A stretch of 64,000 bases of DNA. It comes from Streptomyces regalis. GTDB taxonomy: Bacteria > Actinomycetota > Actinomycetes > Streptomycetales > Streptomycetaceae. Within the stretch, counting starts at the first letter, position 1; each line of letters starts with the position of its first letter. The stretch is from assembly GCF_001509475.1 (NCBI RefSeq), contig NZ_LLZG01000104.1:62001-126000 (forward strand), in the 5' to 3' direction. The position numbers were made by a program, and so were the translations under genes. Below the pieces are notes generated by a model, which worked only from the letters and a program-made list of their open reading frames with translations, did not search any database and was not told where the DNA came from. This document shows, piece by piece, positions 1 through 8,927 of this stretch.

Positions 1-623
1 CCGAGCCGTACCTCGCGGGCGGCGGCGCCAGCCGCAAGGTCACCCGGCGCGAGGACGGGGGAGTGGACGTCGAGTGGCACGAGAGCGCCGCCCGCCACGA
101 GGCCGGCTCCCCGAACGTCATCGGCGCCTACTCCATCGCCTCCGCCTGCAAGGCCCTCACCGAGGCCGGCTTCGACGACCTGGTCGCGCGCGAGCAGTAC
201 CTGATCGAGAAGGTGAGGGCGGGTCTCGCCGAGGTCCCCGAGGTGCGGGTCCTCTCCCTCTTCGGCGACGACGCCCCGCGCGTCGGCGTCATCTCCTTCG
301 TCGTCGACGGCTGGAACAGCTCCCACTTCGCCGCCGCCCTCTCCGCCGAGTACGGCATCGGGGTGCGCGACGGCCTGTTCTGCGCCCACCCGCTGGTCCG
401 GACGCTGCTGGGCAGCGACCCGCAGGCACAGGGCGAGTGCGGCGCTCCGGAGGCCGCCCCGGGCGAGAAGTCCCTCAACGCGATCCGGGTGAGCTTCGGG
501 GCCGGCACGCCGGACGAGCACGTCGAGCGGTTCGTCGAGGCCGTGAAGGAGCTCGTCACGGACGGGGCGAAGTGGAACTACCGCACGGAGGACGGCCGTT
601 GCGTCCCGGACACCTCTGCGTGA
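1..623 (+). CDS. Class V aminotransferase, C-terminal part (cut by window edge)
   Basis: Open from the first bases of the window with no start, so the 5' part lies outside. The visible part has the look of the C-terminal half of a PLP-dependent class V aminotransferase / cysteine desulfurase-like protein: RHEAGSPNVIGAYSIASAC resembles the segment after the PLP lysine, followed by a small C-terminal domain with RVGVISFVVDGW and a final NAIRVSFGAGTPDEHVERF motif. The lysine that binds PLP is not visible. Substrate cannot be told. It overlaps the 3' end of the convergent glycerate kinase gene by 46 bases. Family call is fairly sure, the specific reaction is not. Confidence 0.8.
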   Translation, partial: EPYLAGGGASRKVTRREDGGVDVEWHESAARHEAGSPNVIGAYSIASACKALTEAGFDDLVAREQYLIEKVRAGLAEVPEVRVLSLFGDDAPRVGVISFVVDGWNSSHFAAALSAEYGIGVRDGLFCAHPLVRTLLGSDPQAQGECGAPEAAPGEKSLNAIRVSFGAGTPDEHVERFVEAVKELVTDGAKWNYRTEDGRCVPDTSA

Positions 624-1777
624 GCCGGTAGCCGGGCGCCCAGCAGGATCATCCGCAGGGCGCGTTCGGTGGCGTCCGTGAGGAGCTCGGAGGCGCGCAC
701 AAGGGCCTCCGTCAGGGCCATCGGCGCCGGCAGGATGCCGCTGAAGGCGTCCACGCCGGGCACGTTGTGCGCGCCCTCGCCGAGGGTGCCCGCCAGCGCG
801 AGCACCGGGCGGCCGGACAGCTTGGCGCGGCGGGCCACCTCGGCCGGGACCTTCCCGCGGGGCGTCTGGTGGTCCATGGCGCCCTCGGCGGTGACGACCA
901 GGTCGGCGCGGGCGAGGCGGGCGTCCAGGTCGAGGTGGGCCAGCAGTACCTCGAAGCGGGGGAGCAGTCGGGCGCCCAGTGCGGCGAGGCCCGCGCCCAG
1001 GCCGCCGGAGGCGCCGGTGCCGTCGCCGTACCGCAGGTCGGTGCGGGTGATGGCGAGGTCGCGGGTGAGGACCTTCGCCCAGTTCTCCAGGCCCGCCGAC
1101 AGCTCCTCGACCTGTGCGGGCGTCGCCCCCTTCTGCGGGCCGAAGACGCGGGCCACGCCGCGCACTCCGCACAGCACGTTGTACGGGTTGCAGGCGACGA
1201 GCAGCTCCACCTCACGCAGGCGCGGATCCAGGCCCCGGGCGTCGACCCGGCTGAGGCGTGTCAACTCCCGGCCGCCCCGGGGAAGTTCACGCCCGTCGGC
1301 GTCCAGCAGTCGCATCCCGAGCGCCTGGAGCGCGCCGGCGCCCCCGTCGGAGGTGCCCGAGTCGCCGCAGCCGACGAGGATGCGCCGTACGCCGGTGTCG
1401 AGCGCGGCGCGGATCAGTTCGCCGACGCCGTAGGTCGTCGTGGCGCCGGGGTCGCGCAGGGCGCGCGGGACCAGGGAGAGGCCCGCGACCGCGGCCATCT
1501 CCACGACTGCCGTGTCGCGGTCGCGGGAGCCGAGCAGGGCGAAGTGCGTCCCGACCGGTTCGCCGACCGGGCCCGTGGCCGGCAGTGCGACGAGCCGTCC
1601 GCCGGTCGCGGCGGCCAGCGCGGCGGCCGTGCCCTCGCCGCCGTCCACCAGCGGGATCCGGTCGATCACGACGTCCGGCAGGACCCGGCGGACGCCGTCC
1701 GCGATGGCGTCGGCGGCGGCCTGGGCGGACAGGGACTCCTTGAAGCCGCTGGGGGCTACGACGACTCGGGTCAGCAT
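578..1777 (-). CDS. Glycerate kinase
   Basis: 399 residues, the usual size for the GlxK/GarK glycerate kinase family, which phosphorylates D-glycerate with ATP in the cytoplasm. The N-terminus VVVAPSGFKESLSAQAAADAIADG is the family signature; further on are VDGGEGTAAAL, GCGDSGTSDGGAGALQALG, GASGGLGAGLAALG and VTAEGAMDHQTPRGKVP, all typical. The ATG shares its A with the TGA of the upstream permease (TGATG), so the two are probably translationally coupled. The upstream neighbour is an SLC13-type permease, which suggests uptake of glycerate or a related acid followed by phosphorylation; that link is inference. The 3' end overlaps the opposing aminotransferase gene. Confidence 0.93.
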   Translation of the reverse strand: MLTRVVVAPSGFKESLSAQAAADAIADGVRRVLPDVVIDRIPLVDGGEGTAAALAAATGGRLVALPATGPVGEPVGTHFALLGSRDRDTAVVEMAAVAGLSLVPRALRDPGATTTYGVGELIRAALDTGVRRILVGCGDSGTSDGGAGALQALGMRLLDADGRELPRGGRELTRLSRVDARGLDPRLREVELLVACNPYNVLCGVRGVARVFGPQKGATPAQVEELSAGLENWAKVLTRDLAITRTDLRYGDGTGASGGLGAGLAALGARLLPRFEVLLAHLDLDARLARADLVVTAEGAMDHQTPRGKVPAEVARRAKLSGRPVLALAGTLGEGAHNVPGVDAFSGILPAPMALTEALVRASELLTDATERALRMILLGARLPAHAEVSGTQRPSSVR

Positions 1778-3201
1778 CAGATCTCCTGGCGCAGCACGGG
1801 TACGCCGAGCAGCGGCCACACCGCGACGGCGAAGAGCAGGACGAGGGCGGCGGTCAGCGGGGCCAGGACGGCGGACAGGCGCAGCAGGTCGCGCGGGGTG
1901 TAGGTGGGCGTCCCGGGGAGGTCGGAGAAGAGCGTGACCGGCTTCGCGGACGCCGGGAGCGTGTGGCAGAAACCGGCCGCGGCGGTGGACGCGAGCGCGG
2001 CGGCCACCGGATTCACGCCCGCGCCCACGGCCGCCGCGACGACCAGCGGGACGAGGACCGACGAGCGGGCCGAGCGGGACTGGAGGACCAGGTGCGCCGC
2101 CGTACTGATCGCGATCACCACGGCCAGGAACACCAGCGGGCTGACGCCCGTGGGAAGCCCGTCGACCAGCCATTTCGCGGCCCCGGAGTCGGCGAGCGCG
2201 ACGCCCATCGCCATCGTCGCGGCCATGAACAGCAGCAGCGACCAGGGTACCGTCTTCAGCGCGTCCTTCAGGTGCACGGTGCCGAGCGCCGGCGAGGCCG
2301 CCACCACCGCGCCGATCAGCGCCACGACCGCGGGCGGCACCCGGTGCAGCGGCTCGCTGCACCACAGCAGCACGACCGTGCCGAGCAGCAGCGCGCAGCG
2401 CTTCTCCGCCTGCGACCACGGGCCGGTGACCGGGTGGTCGCTGTGCTCCTGGATCTGCTCGGGGGTGATGCGCACGGCGCCCTTGCGATCCGCGCGCCGA
2501 GTGGTCGTCAGGAGTACCGCCTCGGCGGCCAGGTGGGACGACGTCACCGCCAGGGGCAGGCCGAGCAGCAGCCATTCGGTGAAGCCGATCCGGTCACCGG
2601 TGGCCGACCACAGCACCGACACGGTGATCAGATGGGCGCCCGCCCCGATCAGGGTCGCCACCGCCGACAGCAGGATCACGGTCGGGAACAGCAGGGCCAG
2701 CATCACGACCAGTCGCCTGCGGTCGGCAAGAGCCTTGGCCAGGGCCAGGAACACCGGCAGCGCGAGGGCGGCCCGGCCCGACGTGGCCGGCACCGCGAAC
2801 GCCGTGACGACCAGGGCGGCCGTGGTGAGGTGCACGAGCTGCCGTACCGTGCGCGCCCCGCCGACCAGGAACGCCGCCGCCCGGCCCGCGAGCCCCGTCC
2901 GGGTCACCGCGGCCGCCAGCACGAAGGCGCAGATCAGCAGCCACACCGTCGAGTCGCCGAGGGTGCCGAACAGGGTGTCGCTGCTGATCACCCCGGTCAC
3001 CGTCAGCGCGAGGCCCGCGCCCAGCGCGATGTACGTGTCGTCGACCGGCGTGGCGATCCAGGCGCAGGTCGCCAGGGCGAACACGGCGAGGGTGAGGCGG
3101 GCGTCGGCGCCGAGTCCGGGGAAGTTGCCGGGCACCGCGAGCAGTGCGCACAGGGAGAGCGGCACACACAGGGCGGCGCTCAGTCGGAGGTTCAGGGTCA
3201 C
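1777..3201 (-). CDS. SLC13/DASS-type anion permease
   Basis: 474 residues made almost wholly of hydrophobic segments, about 11-12 membrane helices, with a short charged cytoplasmic loop near residues 220-250. The layout and motifs (GDSTVWLLICAFVLAAAVTRTGL, VPATSGRAALALPVFLALA, FCHTLPASAKPVTLFSD in the second half) fit the divalent anion:sodium symporter family, which carries dicarboxylates and similar acids. The stop codon overlaps the glycerate kinase start, giving a two-gene unit. The paired kinase makes a glycerate-like substrate plausible, but nothing in the sequence proves it. An arsenical-pump-like member of the same superfamily is a less likely alternative. Confidence 0.85.
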   Translation of the reverse strand: MTLNLRLSAALCVPLSLCALLAVPGNFPGLGADARLTLAVFALATCAWIATPVDDTYIALGAGLALTVTGVISSDTLFGTLGDSTVWLLICAFVLAAAVTRTGLAGRAAAFLVGGARTVRQLVHLTTAALVVTAFAVPATSGRAALALPVFLALAKALADRRRLVVMLALLFPTVILLSAVATLIGAGAHLITVSVLWSATGDRIGFTEWLLLGLPLAVTSSHLAAEAVLLTTTRRADRKGAVRITPEQIQEHSDHPVTGPWSQAEKRCALLLGTVVLLWCSEPLHRVPPAVVALIGAVVAASPALGTVHLKDALKTVPWSLLLFMAATMAMGVALADSGAAKWLVDGLPTGVSPLVFLAVVIAISTAAHLVLQSRSARSSVLVPLVVAAAVGAGVNPVAAALASTAAAGFCHTLPASAKPVTLFSDLPGTPTYTPRDLLRLSAVLAPLTAALVLLFAVAVWPLLGVPVLRQEI

Positions 3202-3284
3202 GTCATCGAGGGTTCACCCGGGCGGTGAGCCGTCGATGAGCCGTACATGAAAGAGGCTTCACGCGCCGAGCAGGCGGGGTGACT

Positions 3285-3947
3285 TCACGCGGACAGGCGG
3301 TACCCCACCCCGCGCACCGTCTCGACCCGTTCGGCCCCCAGCTTCTTGCGCAGCGCCCGCACATACACGTCCACGATGTTCGACCCGGGATCGAAGTCGT
3401 AGCCCCACACGTGCGACAGGATCTGTTCGCGGGACAGTACCTGCCCCGGATGCCTCAGGAACAGCTCCAGCAGCACGAACTCACGGGCCGTCAGGTCCAC
3501 CGTCCGCTCCCCGGCCCGTGCCCGCCGCGTGCGCAGGTCCAGGGTCAGCGAGCCGGACCGCAGGACCGTCACCTCGGGCGCCCTGGCCGCCGTACGCAGG
3601 CGCAGCCGTACCCGGGCGAGCAGCTCCTCGAAGCGGAACGGCTTGGTCATCCAGTCGTCGGCGCCGCCCTCCAGACCGGCCACTGTGTCCCGTACGGAGT
3701 CCCGGGCGGTCAGCACGATCACCGGAACCGTCACCCGGGCCTCGCGCAGTTCGCGCAGCACCGTGAAGCCGTCCCGGCCGGGCAGGCCGATGTCCAGGAC
3801 GACCAGGTCGAAACCGCCGGTCAGGGCGTACTCGTAGGCCGCCTCGCCGTCGCCGACGACGGTGGTGGTGAAGCCGTTGGCGCGCAGGCCCTTCTCGACG
3901 AAGGAGGCGATCCGTTCCTCGTCCTCGACGATCAGAATGCGGTTCAC
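3285..3947 (-). CDS. OmpR-family response regulator
   Basis: 220 residues. Receiver domain at 1-115 with the acidic pair in LIVEDEERI, phospho-acceptor D52 in LVVLDIGLPGRDG, T80 and K102 in DDWMTKPF; winged-helix DNA-binding domain from about 125 to the end, closing with RKKLGAERVETVRGVGYRLSA. It is the cytoplasmic partner of the histidine kinase just upstream (about 16 bases away on the same strand). The order small secreted protein, kinase, regulator suggests one transcript. No target can be inferred. Downstream, about 80 bases separate it from the permease gene. Confidence 0.95.
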   Translation of the reverse strand: MNRILIVEDEERIASFVEKGLRANGFTTTVVGDGEAAYEYALTGGFDLVVLDIGLPGRDGFTVLRELREARVTVPVIVLTARDSVRDTVAGLEGGADDWMTKPFRFEELLARVRLRLRTAARAPEVTVLRSGSLTLDLRTRRARAGERTVDLTAREFVLLELFLRHPGQVLSREQILSHVWGYDFDPGSNIVDVYVRALRKKLGAERVETVRGVGYRLSA

Positions 3948-3963
3948 GTGCGTACCTCTTCGT

Positions 3964-5460
3964 TCACGGGCGGGCCCCTTCCAGGGTCAGTACGAAGGTG
4001 GCGCCGCCGCCCTGTGTGGCGTGCAGGCGGATCCGGCCGCCGTGGGCCTCCGCGATCGCCCGGACGATCGACAGGCCGAGCCCGGCCCCCGAGCCCTGGG
4101 CGCCGCGCCGGGCGGTGCCGCGCCGGAAGCGTTCGAAGATGACCTCGGCGTCCTGCGGCTGGACACCGGGTCCGGAGTCGGCGACGTACAGTTCGACGCC
4201 CTGGCCGTCGACGCGGGAGCCGATCCGGACGGTCTGCCCCGGCGCGGTGTGCTGCACGGCGTTCTGGGCGAGCTGGACCATCGCCTGCGTGATCCGCTGC
4301 GGGTCCAGCTCGGTCTCGGCATCGGCCACTTCGGCGAGCTGCCAGTCCCGCTCGCCCAGGGTGCGGGCCTTGACGTAGACGTCGGCGGTGAGCTCGGCGA
4401 GCTGGACCGGCTCCGGGGTGACGAAGTCGGGTCGCTCGGCCTTGGCGAGCAGCAGCAGGTCCTCGACGATGCGGCTCATCCGGTCCAGCTCGTCGGTGAC
4501 CAGCCGGATCGTCTCCTCGCGCTCCACCGGGTCGTCGCCCATGAGCTCCAGATGCCCGCGCACGATGGTGATCGGCGTGCGCAGCTCGTGGCCCGCGTCG
4601 TCCACGAACTCGCGCTGGGCGGCGAAGGCGCGCTCCAGCCGGTCGAGCATCGCGTTGAACGTCTCCGCGAGCGCGGCGATGTCGTCGCGCCCGTGCACCG
4701 GGATACGGCGGGTGAGGTCCTGCTCGGTGAGCTGTGCGGCAGCCGTGCGCACCAGCCGTACGGGTTGGAGGATCCGCCCGGCGACCGCCCAGCCGATGCC
4801 GGTCGTCATCAGCAGGGCGACCCCGGAGATGGCGAGCAGGATACGGAACTCCTCGTTCACCGCGGCCTGTTCGCGCCCCGGGTGGAAGGCGACGACGAAC
4901 GCGGCCTCCGCCTCGCCGCCGGCCCGGGCGACCGTGACCTTGGCCCAGCGGATCTCGCCGGACGCCCGGTGCAGCGTGCCGGTGGAGTCGGGGGAGCCGA
5001 GGATGCGGCGGCGGGCGTCGGCGTCCTCGTGCAGGGGCACGGCGACGGGGATGTCGCGCGGCTGGATGATCTGCGCCGGGGTCTGTCCCGCCCGGCCCAC
5101 CAGGCCGATCAGCTCCTCGTCCGGGTCGGCGTACTGCCGTACCAGGAACTCGCGCAGCAGCCGGGAGGGGTCGGTGAACGGGCGGCCGGTCTCGGGGTCG
5201 ACGCCCCGTTCCTCGAAGTTGGCGAACTCGCCCGCCTCCTGCGCGAGCAGCCCGTTCACCCGGTGGTCGACGTCCCGCAGCAGGATCGATCGCGTGGTCA
5301 TCGCCACCGACACGAGCCCTACGGCCATGACGAGCAGCAGCCAGAGCAGGATGCGGACCCGCGCGGAGATCCGCCGGCGCACCGGATCAGCCGTCGTCCC
5401 CGAGCTCGCCACGGTCGTCGTCCGAGGTCTCCCGGTCGGGGGCGTCGTCATCGTCGTCAC
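3964..5460 (-). CDS. Membrane sensor histidine kinase
   Basis: Up to 498 residues. A first membrane helix near residues 36-55, an extracytoplasmic sensor region to about 235, a second helix with MTTGIGWAVAGRIL, a HAMP linker, the H-box DDAGHELRTPITIVRGH, an N-box (QNAVQHTAPG), and G-boxes DSGPGVQ and GSGAGLGLSIV. It pairs with the OmpR-type regulator downstream. The upstream start (ATG, MTTMTTPP) overlaps the small secreted protein gene by 74 bases; a GTG at 5382 (VRRRISARVRIL) lies just past that gene's stop and is an equally good start. The HATPase catalytic motifs look intact. Confidence 0.93.
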   Translation of the reverse strand: MTTMTTPPTGRPRTTTVASSGTTADPVRRRISARVRILLWLLLVMAVGLVSVAMTTRSILLRDVDHRVNGLLAQEAGEFANFEERGVDPETGRPFTDPSRLLREFLVRQYADPDEELIGLVGRAGQTPAQIIQPRDIPVAVPLHEDADARRRILGSPDSTGTLHRASGEIRWAKVTVARAGGEAEAAFVVAFHPGREQAAVNEEFRILLAISGVALLMTTGIGWAVAGRILQPVRLVRTAAAQLTEQDLTRRIPVHGRDDIAALAETFNAMLDRLERAFAAQREFVDDAGHELRTPITIVRGHLELMGDDPVEREETIRLVTDELDRMSRIVEDLLLLAKAERPDFVTPEPVQLAELTADVYVKARTLGERDWQLAEVADAETELDPQRITQAMVQLAQNAVQHTAPGQTVRIGSRVDGQGVELYVADSGPGVQPQDAEVIFERFRRGTARRGAQGSGAGLGLSIVRAIAEAHGGRIRLHATQGGGATFVLTLEGARP

Positions 5461-5680
5461 TCGCGGGGCTGTCGGTCACCGGGGGCCGGGAGACGACCTC
5501 GTCGCTCGGCGTCGGTGTGGGCCGGGTGGGCGTCGGGGTGGGGGAGCCGCGGTCCAGCTCCACCTTGGCCGGGACCTTGGGGGCCTCCGGGTTGTCGGTG
5601 AGGGCGAAGCTGGTCGCGGCGATGCCGAGCGGAATCGCCACTACGGCCGCCAGGGCCGCGATCCGGTGCGAGAAGACCAT
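5387..5680 (-). CDS. Small secreted or anchored acidic protein, unknown
   Basis: 97 residues. One hydrophobic segment at 8-27 (IAALAAVVAIPLGIAATSFA) looks like a signal peptide or anchor, followed by a Pro/Thr-rich stretch (PTPTPTRPTPTP) and a run of Asp residues. I do not recognise a domain. It sits directly upstream of the histidine kinase and overlaps its annotated start, so it may be co-transcribed and could act with the sensor outside the membrane; that is only suggested by position. The start ATG is preceded by a weak Shine-Dalgarno. No homology-based function is claimed. Confidence 0.6.
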   Translation of the reverse strand: MVFSHRIAALAAVVAIPLGIAATSFALTDNPEAPKVPAKVELDRGSPTPTPTRPTPTPSDEVVSRPPVTDSPASDDDDDAPDRETSDDDRGELGDDG

Positions 5681-5777
5681 GCGGCCGATCCTGCCCCCGT
5701 CACCCGGCGGTGAGCATGAGCCCAGGATGAAGAACTCTTCATCTTGCGCCGCGGGTGTCAGCGGGAGTCGGCCGGGA

Positions 5778-6059
5778 TCAGCTGTCCAGGCCGATGGCGA
5801 ACGCGGCCTCGATGTCGTGCTGCGAGTACGTCCGGAACGCCACGTGCGTGTCCGTCGCCTCCACGCCGGGGATCTTGCTGATCCGGCCCGGGATGACCTC
5901 GGCGAGATCCTCGTGCTGCTTCACCCGGACCATGGCGATCAGGTCGTACGTACCGGTGACGGAGAAGACCTCGGTCACGCTCTCCAGCGAAGCGATCCGC
6001 TCCGCGATCTCGGGAATCCGGTCCACGCTGGTCTTGATGAGGACGATCGCGGTGATCAC
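5778..6059 (-). CDS. Stand-alone Lrp/AsnC ligand-binding (RAM) domain protein
   Basis: 93 residues that cover only the C-terminal effector domain of Lrp/AsnC regulators: ITAIVLIKTSVDRIPEIAERI, then VTEVFSVTGTYDLIAMVRVKQHEDLAEVI and GVEATDTHVAFRTYSQHDIE. There is no helix-turn-helix. Such single-domain proteins (SraM/RAM type) form oligomers that bind amino acids and may modulate full-length Lrp proteins. The gene stands alone between the two-component system and the rhomboid gene. Family assignment is firm; ligand and partner are unknown. Confidence 0.9.
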   Translation of the reverse strand: MITAIVLIKTSVDRIPEIAERIASLESVTEVFSVTGTYDLIAMVRVKQHEDLAEVIPGRISKIPGVEATDTHVAFRTYSQHDIEAAFAIGLDS

Positions 6060-6101
6060 GGCTGGTTCTCTCCCTCGGAGGCCATTGCTGGGGCTCTCAC
6101 C

Positions 6102-6902
6102 CTACTCGTGGTCCAGCCGGCCTGGTTTTTCTGCCGGGGGTCCGGCCCGCGGCGGAGCCGCTGTGGGATGCTGCGGCCCCCGGGAAGACACAGCAGTCGC
6201 AGGCCTGAACCTGGCCCACGCGTAGCCGAAGCCCAGCCCGAAACCCACCAGGTGCGCCAGGTAGGCCACGCCCGGCCCCTGCTCCGCCCGGCCCGCCGCC
6301 ACCCACTGCAGGGTCACCCAGAAGGGCAGGACGACCCAGGCCGGGAAGCGCAGCGGCAGGAAGAGCAGGAACGGCAGCAGGCTTGTCACCCGCGCGCCGG
6401 GGAAGGCGAACAGGAACGCGCCGAGGACGGCCGAGATCGCCCCGGACGCGCCGACCAGGGACTGGGTGGAGTCGTCGTTGGCGGCCGCGTAGCCCAGCAG
6501 GGCGAGGTAGCCGCAGCCGAGGTAGAAGAGCGTGAACTGGACGCGGCCCATCCGTTCCTCGGTCATCACCCCGAAGACGTAGAGGAAGAGCATGTTGCCG
6601 AGCAGATGCACCCAGCTGCCGTGCACGAAGAGGGCCGTGGCGGGAGTGAGGGCGGCGCGGGGCGAGCCCTCGAACAGCTCGGCGGGCACCACGCCCCAGC
6701 GGTGGAAGTAGGCCCGCTGCGCGGCGAGCAGCTCGTCGCCGGAGCCGTACGCCGGATTCAGCCCCGCCGCCGGGCCCGTCAGGAAGAGCAGACAGCACAG
6801 GGCGATCAGCCCGTACGTCATCGGCGCCGACGACCGGAAGACCGAACGGCCCACCCTGCCGAACCGAGCCCCGAAACGCGCCACGCTCCAGTCCCTGATC
6901 AT
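6102..6902 (-). CDS. Rhomboid family intramembrane serine protease
   Basis: 266 residues from the ATG that begins MIRDWSVARFG. Six membrane segments; the motif HGSWVHLLGNMLFL at 94-107, the nucleophile S153 in GASGAISAVLG and the partner H217 in AYLAHLVGFGLG form the Ser-His dyad of active rhomboids. It would cleave single-pass membrane proteins within the bilayer. The C-terminal 30 residues are Pro-rich and probably cytoplasmic. A longer reading frame extends upstream but lacks family features. The gene lies 42 bases downstream-facing from the Lrp-type gene; substrates cannot be guessed. Confidence 0.92.
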   Translation of the reverse strand: MIRDWSVARFGARFGRVGRSVFRSSAPMTYGLIALCCLLFLTGPAAGLNPAYGSGDELLAAQRAYFHRWGVVPAELFEGSPRAALTPATALFVHGSWVHLLGNMLFLYVFGVMTEERMGRVQFTLFYLGCGYLALLGYAAANDDSTQSLVGASGAISAVLGAFLFAFPGARVTSLLPFLLFLPLRFPAWVVLPFWVTLQWVAAGRAEQGPGVAYLAHLVGFGLGFGYAWARFRPATAVSSRGPQHPTAAPPRAGPPAEKPGRLDHE

Positions 6903-7061
6903 GGACACAGAGCATGACGTAAGGGGACGCACGCGCACAGACCGCCTCGCCGCCGTGGACGGCCGAGCGGTGAGTACCCGCCAGGCCGTAGGGTTACGAG
7001 CCACACGCACCGGGGAGCTCGGGGCGTATCACCGACACTAGAAGGAAAGCGAACAGTCACG

Positions 7062-7301
7062 ATGACGGTTCCCCTGCCGACCGCCACGACGCGGTGGCGC
7101 TGCACCCTCTGCGGCAACCTCACGCGTTTCGACGTGACGCGCTCGTCCAAGGTCGTGGAGTACGTCCACCTCGATCTGGCCGGTGAGCCGAAGGTCGAGG
7201 AGCGCGAGGTGCTCAGTGAGACCATCGAGTCGGTGCGCTGCCGCTGGTGCAACGCCGTGGACAAGGTGGAACTCGTGGACAGGCCGGGCGCCGGCTCCTG
7301 A
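7062..7301 (+). CDS. Small zinc-ribbon protein, conserved in actinobacteria
   Basis: 79 residues with two CxxC pairs, CTLC at about residue 14 and CRWC at about 60, which would bind one zinc ion as a ribbon. Between them is a basic/acidic segment beginning FDVTRSSKVVEYVHLDL. No catalytic residues are seen. The start is preceded by GAAAGCGAACAGTCACG, a fair Shine-Dalgarno. It lies directly upstream of the NYN-domain gene on the same strand and may be co-expressed with it; the two together hint at nucleic-acid handling, but this is inference. Confidence 0.8.
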   Translation: MTVPLPTATTRWRCTLCGNLTRFDVTRSSKVVEYVHLDLAGEPKVEEREVLSETIESVRCRWCNAVDKVELVDRPGAGS

Positions 7302-7305
7302 GGAT

Positions 7306-7350
7306 GGGGGTCCCCCCGCTCGAGTAAATTCGAGAGTGGGGGAGGGCCCC
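7306..7350. repeat. Imperfect inverted repeat between genes
   Basis: The pattern GGGGGTCCCCCCGCTCGAG, a short AT-rich loop, then TTCGAGAGTGGGGGAGGG forms a stem-loop. From general knowledge, very similar G5/C5-flanked hairpins recur in Streptomyces intergenic spaces. It lies between the zinc-ribbon and NYN genes and may act as a partial terminator or processing site. The T tract expected of a strong intrinsic terminator is absent. Confidence 0.6.
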
Positions 7351-7372
7351 GCACAGCATTGGGGTGTGACGG

Positions 7373-8716
7373 ATGGTGGAGACACAAGGCGGGGGGCCGG
7401 GCGACGGCGCCGCTGAGGTGCTCGACCGTCCGCTGCCCGACGGTGTGCGGCGCAAGGTCGTGCAGATCGTGTCCGACGGGTTCGGCGGGCTGACCGTCGG
7501 CGAACTGCCCGCACAGCTGCGGCAGTACGCCCGGTTCGCGCCGAACCGGCGGGCCAAGTTCGCCGGCAACGCCATGGCGGCGGCGCTGGAGACCGATCCG
7601 CTGTTCCGCCAGCGCATCGGGGAGAAGTTCAGAGAGGCCCAGCCGGAGCTCTCCGGCGCTCTCGACTCAGGCTCGGCGCCTCCGGCCGCGGATCCGCTCG
7701 ACGTGGCGGCCGCGGCCTATGTTCTGCGGCCCACCGGTTGGGTCAAGCTGGTCACCGCGGCCGGCGAGGAGGCCCAGCGGGCCGACGCCGAGCGCGCCGA
7801 CGAGGAGAGCCGCGCCGAGCTGGAGCGCCTGCGCGAGGAGCTCGCCCAGGCCCGTGACCACACCCGGGCCGAGACCGAGCGGCTGCGCTCCGAGCTGGAC
7901 GCGGCCAAGAAGGAAGCCGAATCGCTTCACCGCAAGCTCCGGTCGGCCCTCAGTGACGTCAAGCGCGGCGAGGCCGCCGTGCGCAAGGTCCAGGGCGAGA
8001 TCGAGGCCGTGCGCGCCGAGGGGCACGCCCAGCTGTCCGCGGCCGAGAGCGAGACCCGGCGGCTCAAGGCGCGGCTCGGGGAGGCCGAGGCGGCCCTGGA
8101 GGCCACGCGCAGAGCGGCACGCGAGGGGCGCAGTGTCGAGGACATGCGCGTACGGCTGCTCCTGGACACCCTGCTGGACGCCACTCAAGGGCTGCGCCGG
8201 GAGCTGGCGTTGCCGCCGGTCTCCGTACGGCCCGCCGAGACCGTGGACGCGGTCGAACCGGGCCGCATGACCCCGAAGGACATCGCCGCACGGGCGTTGT
8301 CCGAGAACGACCCCGCGATCCTCGACCAGCTCCTCGCGCTGCCGCAGGCCCATCTGGTGGTCGACGGCTACAACGTCACCAAGACCGGCTACCCCCAGAT
8401 GCCGCTGGAGAAGCAGCGGCTCAGGCTGCTCGGCCAGCTCTCCCAGCTCGCCGCGCAGACCGGCGCCGAGGTGACCTGTGTCTTCGACGGGGCCGAGCTG
8501 GCCGCGCCGGTGCTCCTGGCGCCGCCGCGCGGCGTGCGGGTGCTGTTCTCCAAGCCGGGCGTGACGGCCGACGAGCTGATCCGCCAGCTGGTGCGCGCCG
8601 AGCCGCCGGGCCGTCCGGTCATCGTCGCCTCGACGGACCGCGAGGTGGCGGACGGAGTGGCCCGGGCCGGAGCGCGCCCGGTGGCTTCTGCGGTGCTTCT
8701 CAAGCGACTGTCCTGA
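7373..8716 (+). CDS. NYN-domain protein with central coiled coil
   Basis: 447 residues. N-terminal part (1-120) is helical; about 125-240 is a long Glu/Ala/Arg heptad-like coiled coil; the C-terminus from about 325 is a NYN (PIN-like RNase) domain with LVVDGYNVTKTGYP, LRLLGQLSQLAAQTGAEVTCVFDGAE and the late VIVASTDREVADGVARAGA segment that holds conserved acidic residues. NYN domains are predicted metal-dependent ribonucleases. The likely role is RNA processing. Start GTG/ATG: the ATG at 7373 follows GGGTGTGACGG, a modest ribosome site. Confidence 0.88.
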   Translation: MVETQGGGPGDGAAEVLDRPLPDGVRRKVVQIVSDGFGGLTVGELPAQLRQYARFAPNRRAKFAGNAMAAALETDPLFRQRIGEKFREAQPELSGALDSGSAPPAADPLDVAAAAYVLRPTGWVKLVTAAGEEAQRADAERADEESRAELERLREELAQARDHTRAETERLRSELDAAKKEAESLHRKLRSALSDVKRGEAAVRKVQGEIEAVRAEGHAQLSAAESETRRLKARLGEAEAALEATRRAAREGRSVEDMRVRLLLDTLLDATQGLRRELALPPVSVRPAETVDAVEPGRMTPKDIAARALSENDPAILDQLLALPQAHLVVDGYNVTKTGYPQMPLEKQRLRLLGQLSQLAAQTGAEVTCVFDGAELAAPVLLAPPRGVRVLFSKPGVTADELIRQLVRAEPPGRPVIVASTDREVADGVARAGARPVASAVLLKRLS

Positions 8717-8927
8717 AAACGCCAACGTACAGGTGTAATGCCCGAATTGGTGGAACAGGCGCGCAACGTAGTGTCAAGCTCGCCTCACTCCATGTGAGTT
8801 GTGTGTAAAGAATGACGGGTGTGACGAGAATTTTCGTGTGAGGATTTGATCTGATCACAACTGGGTCACTAGGGTCTGGCCTCGAACCTCCGAGCGGGTG
8901 ATCACTCAGAAGAAGGAGTTCACCTCC
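8717..8927 (+). promoter_or_regulatory. Leader region upstream of NlpC/P60 copy 1
   Basis: 211 bases, noticeably more AT-rich than its surroundings, with TGTAAAGAATGACGG and GACGAGAATTTTCGTGTGAGG. The latter contains the near-palindrome ACGAGAATTTTCGT. It most likely carries the promoter and control sites for the hydrolase. I could not identify a c-di-AMP (ydaO-type) riboswitch, which some Streptomyces wall hydrolase genes have; a covariance-model scan would settle that. Confidence 0.4.
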
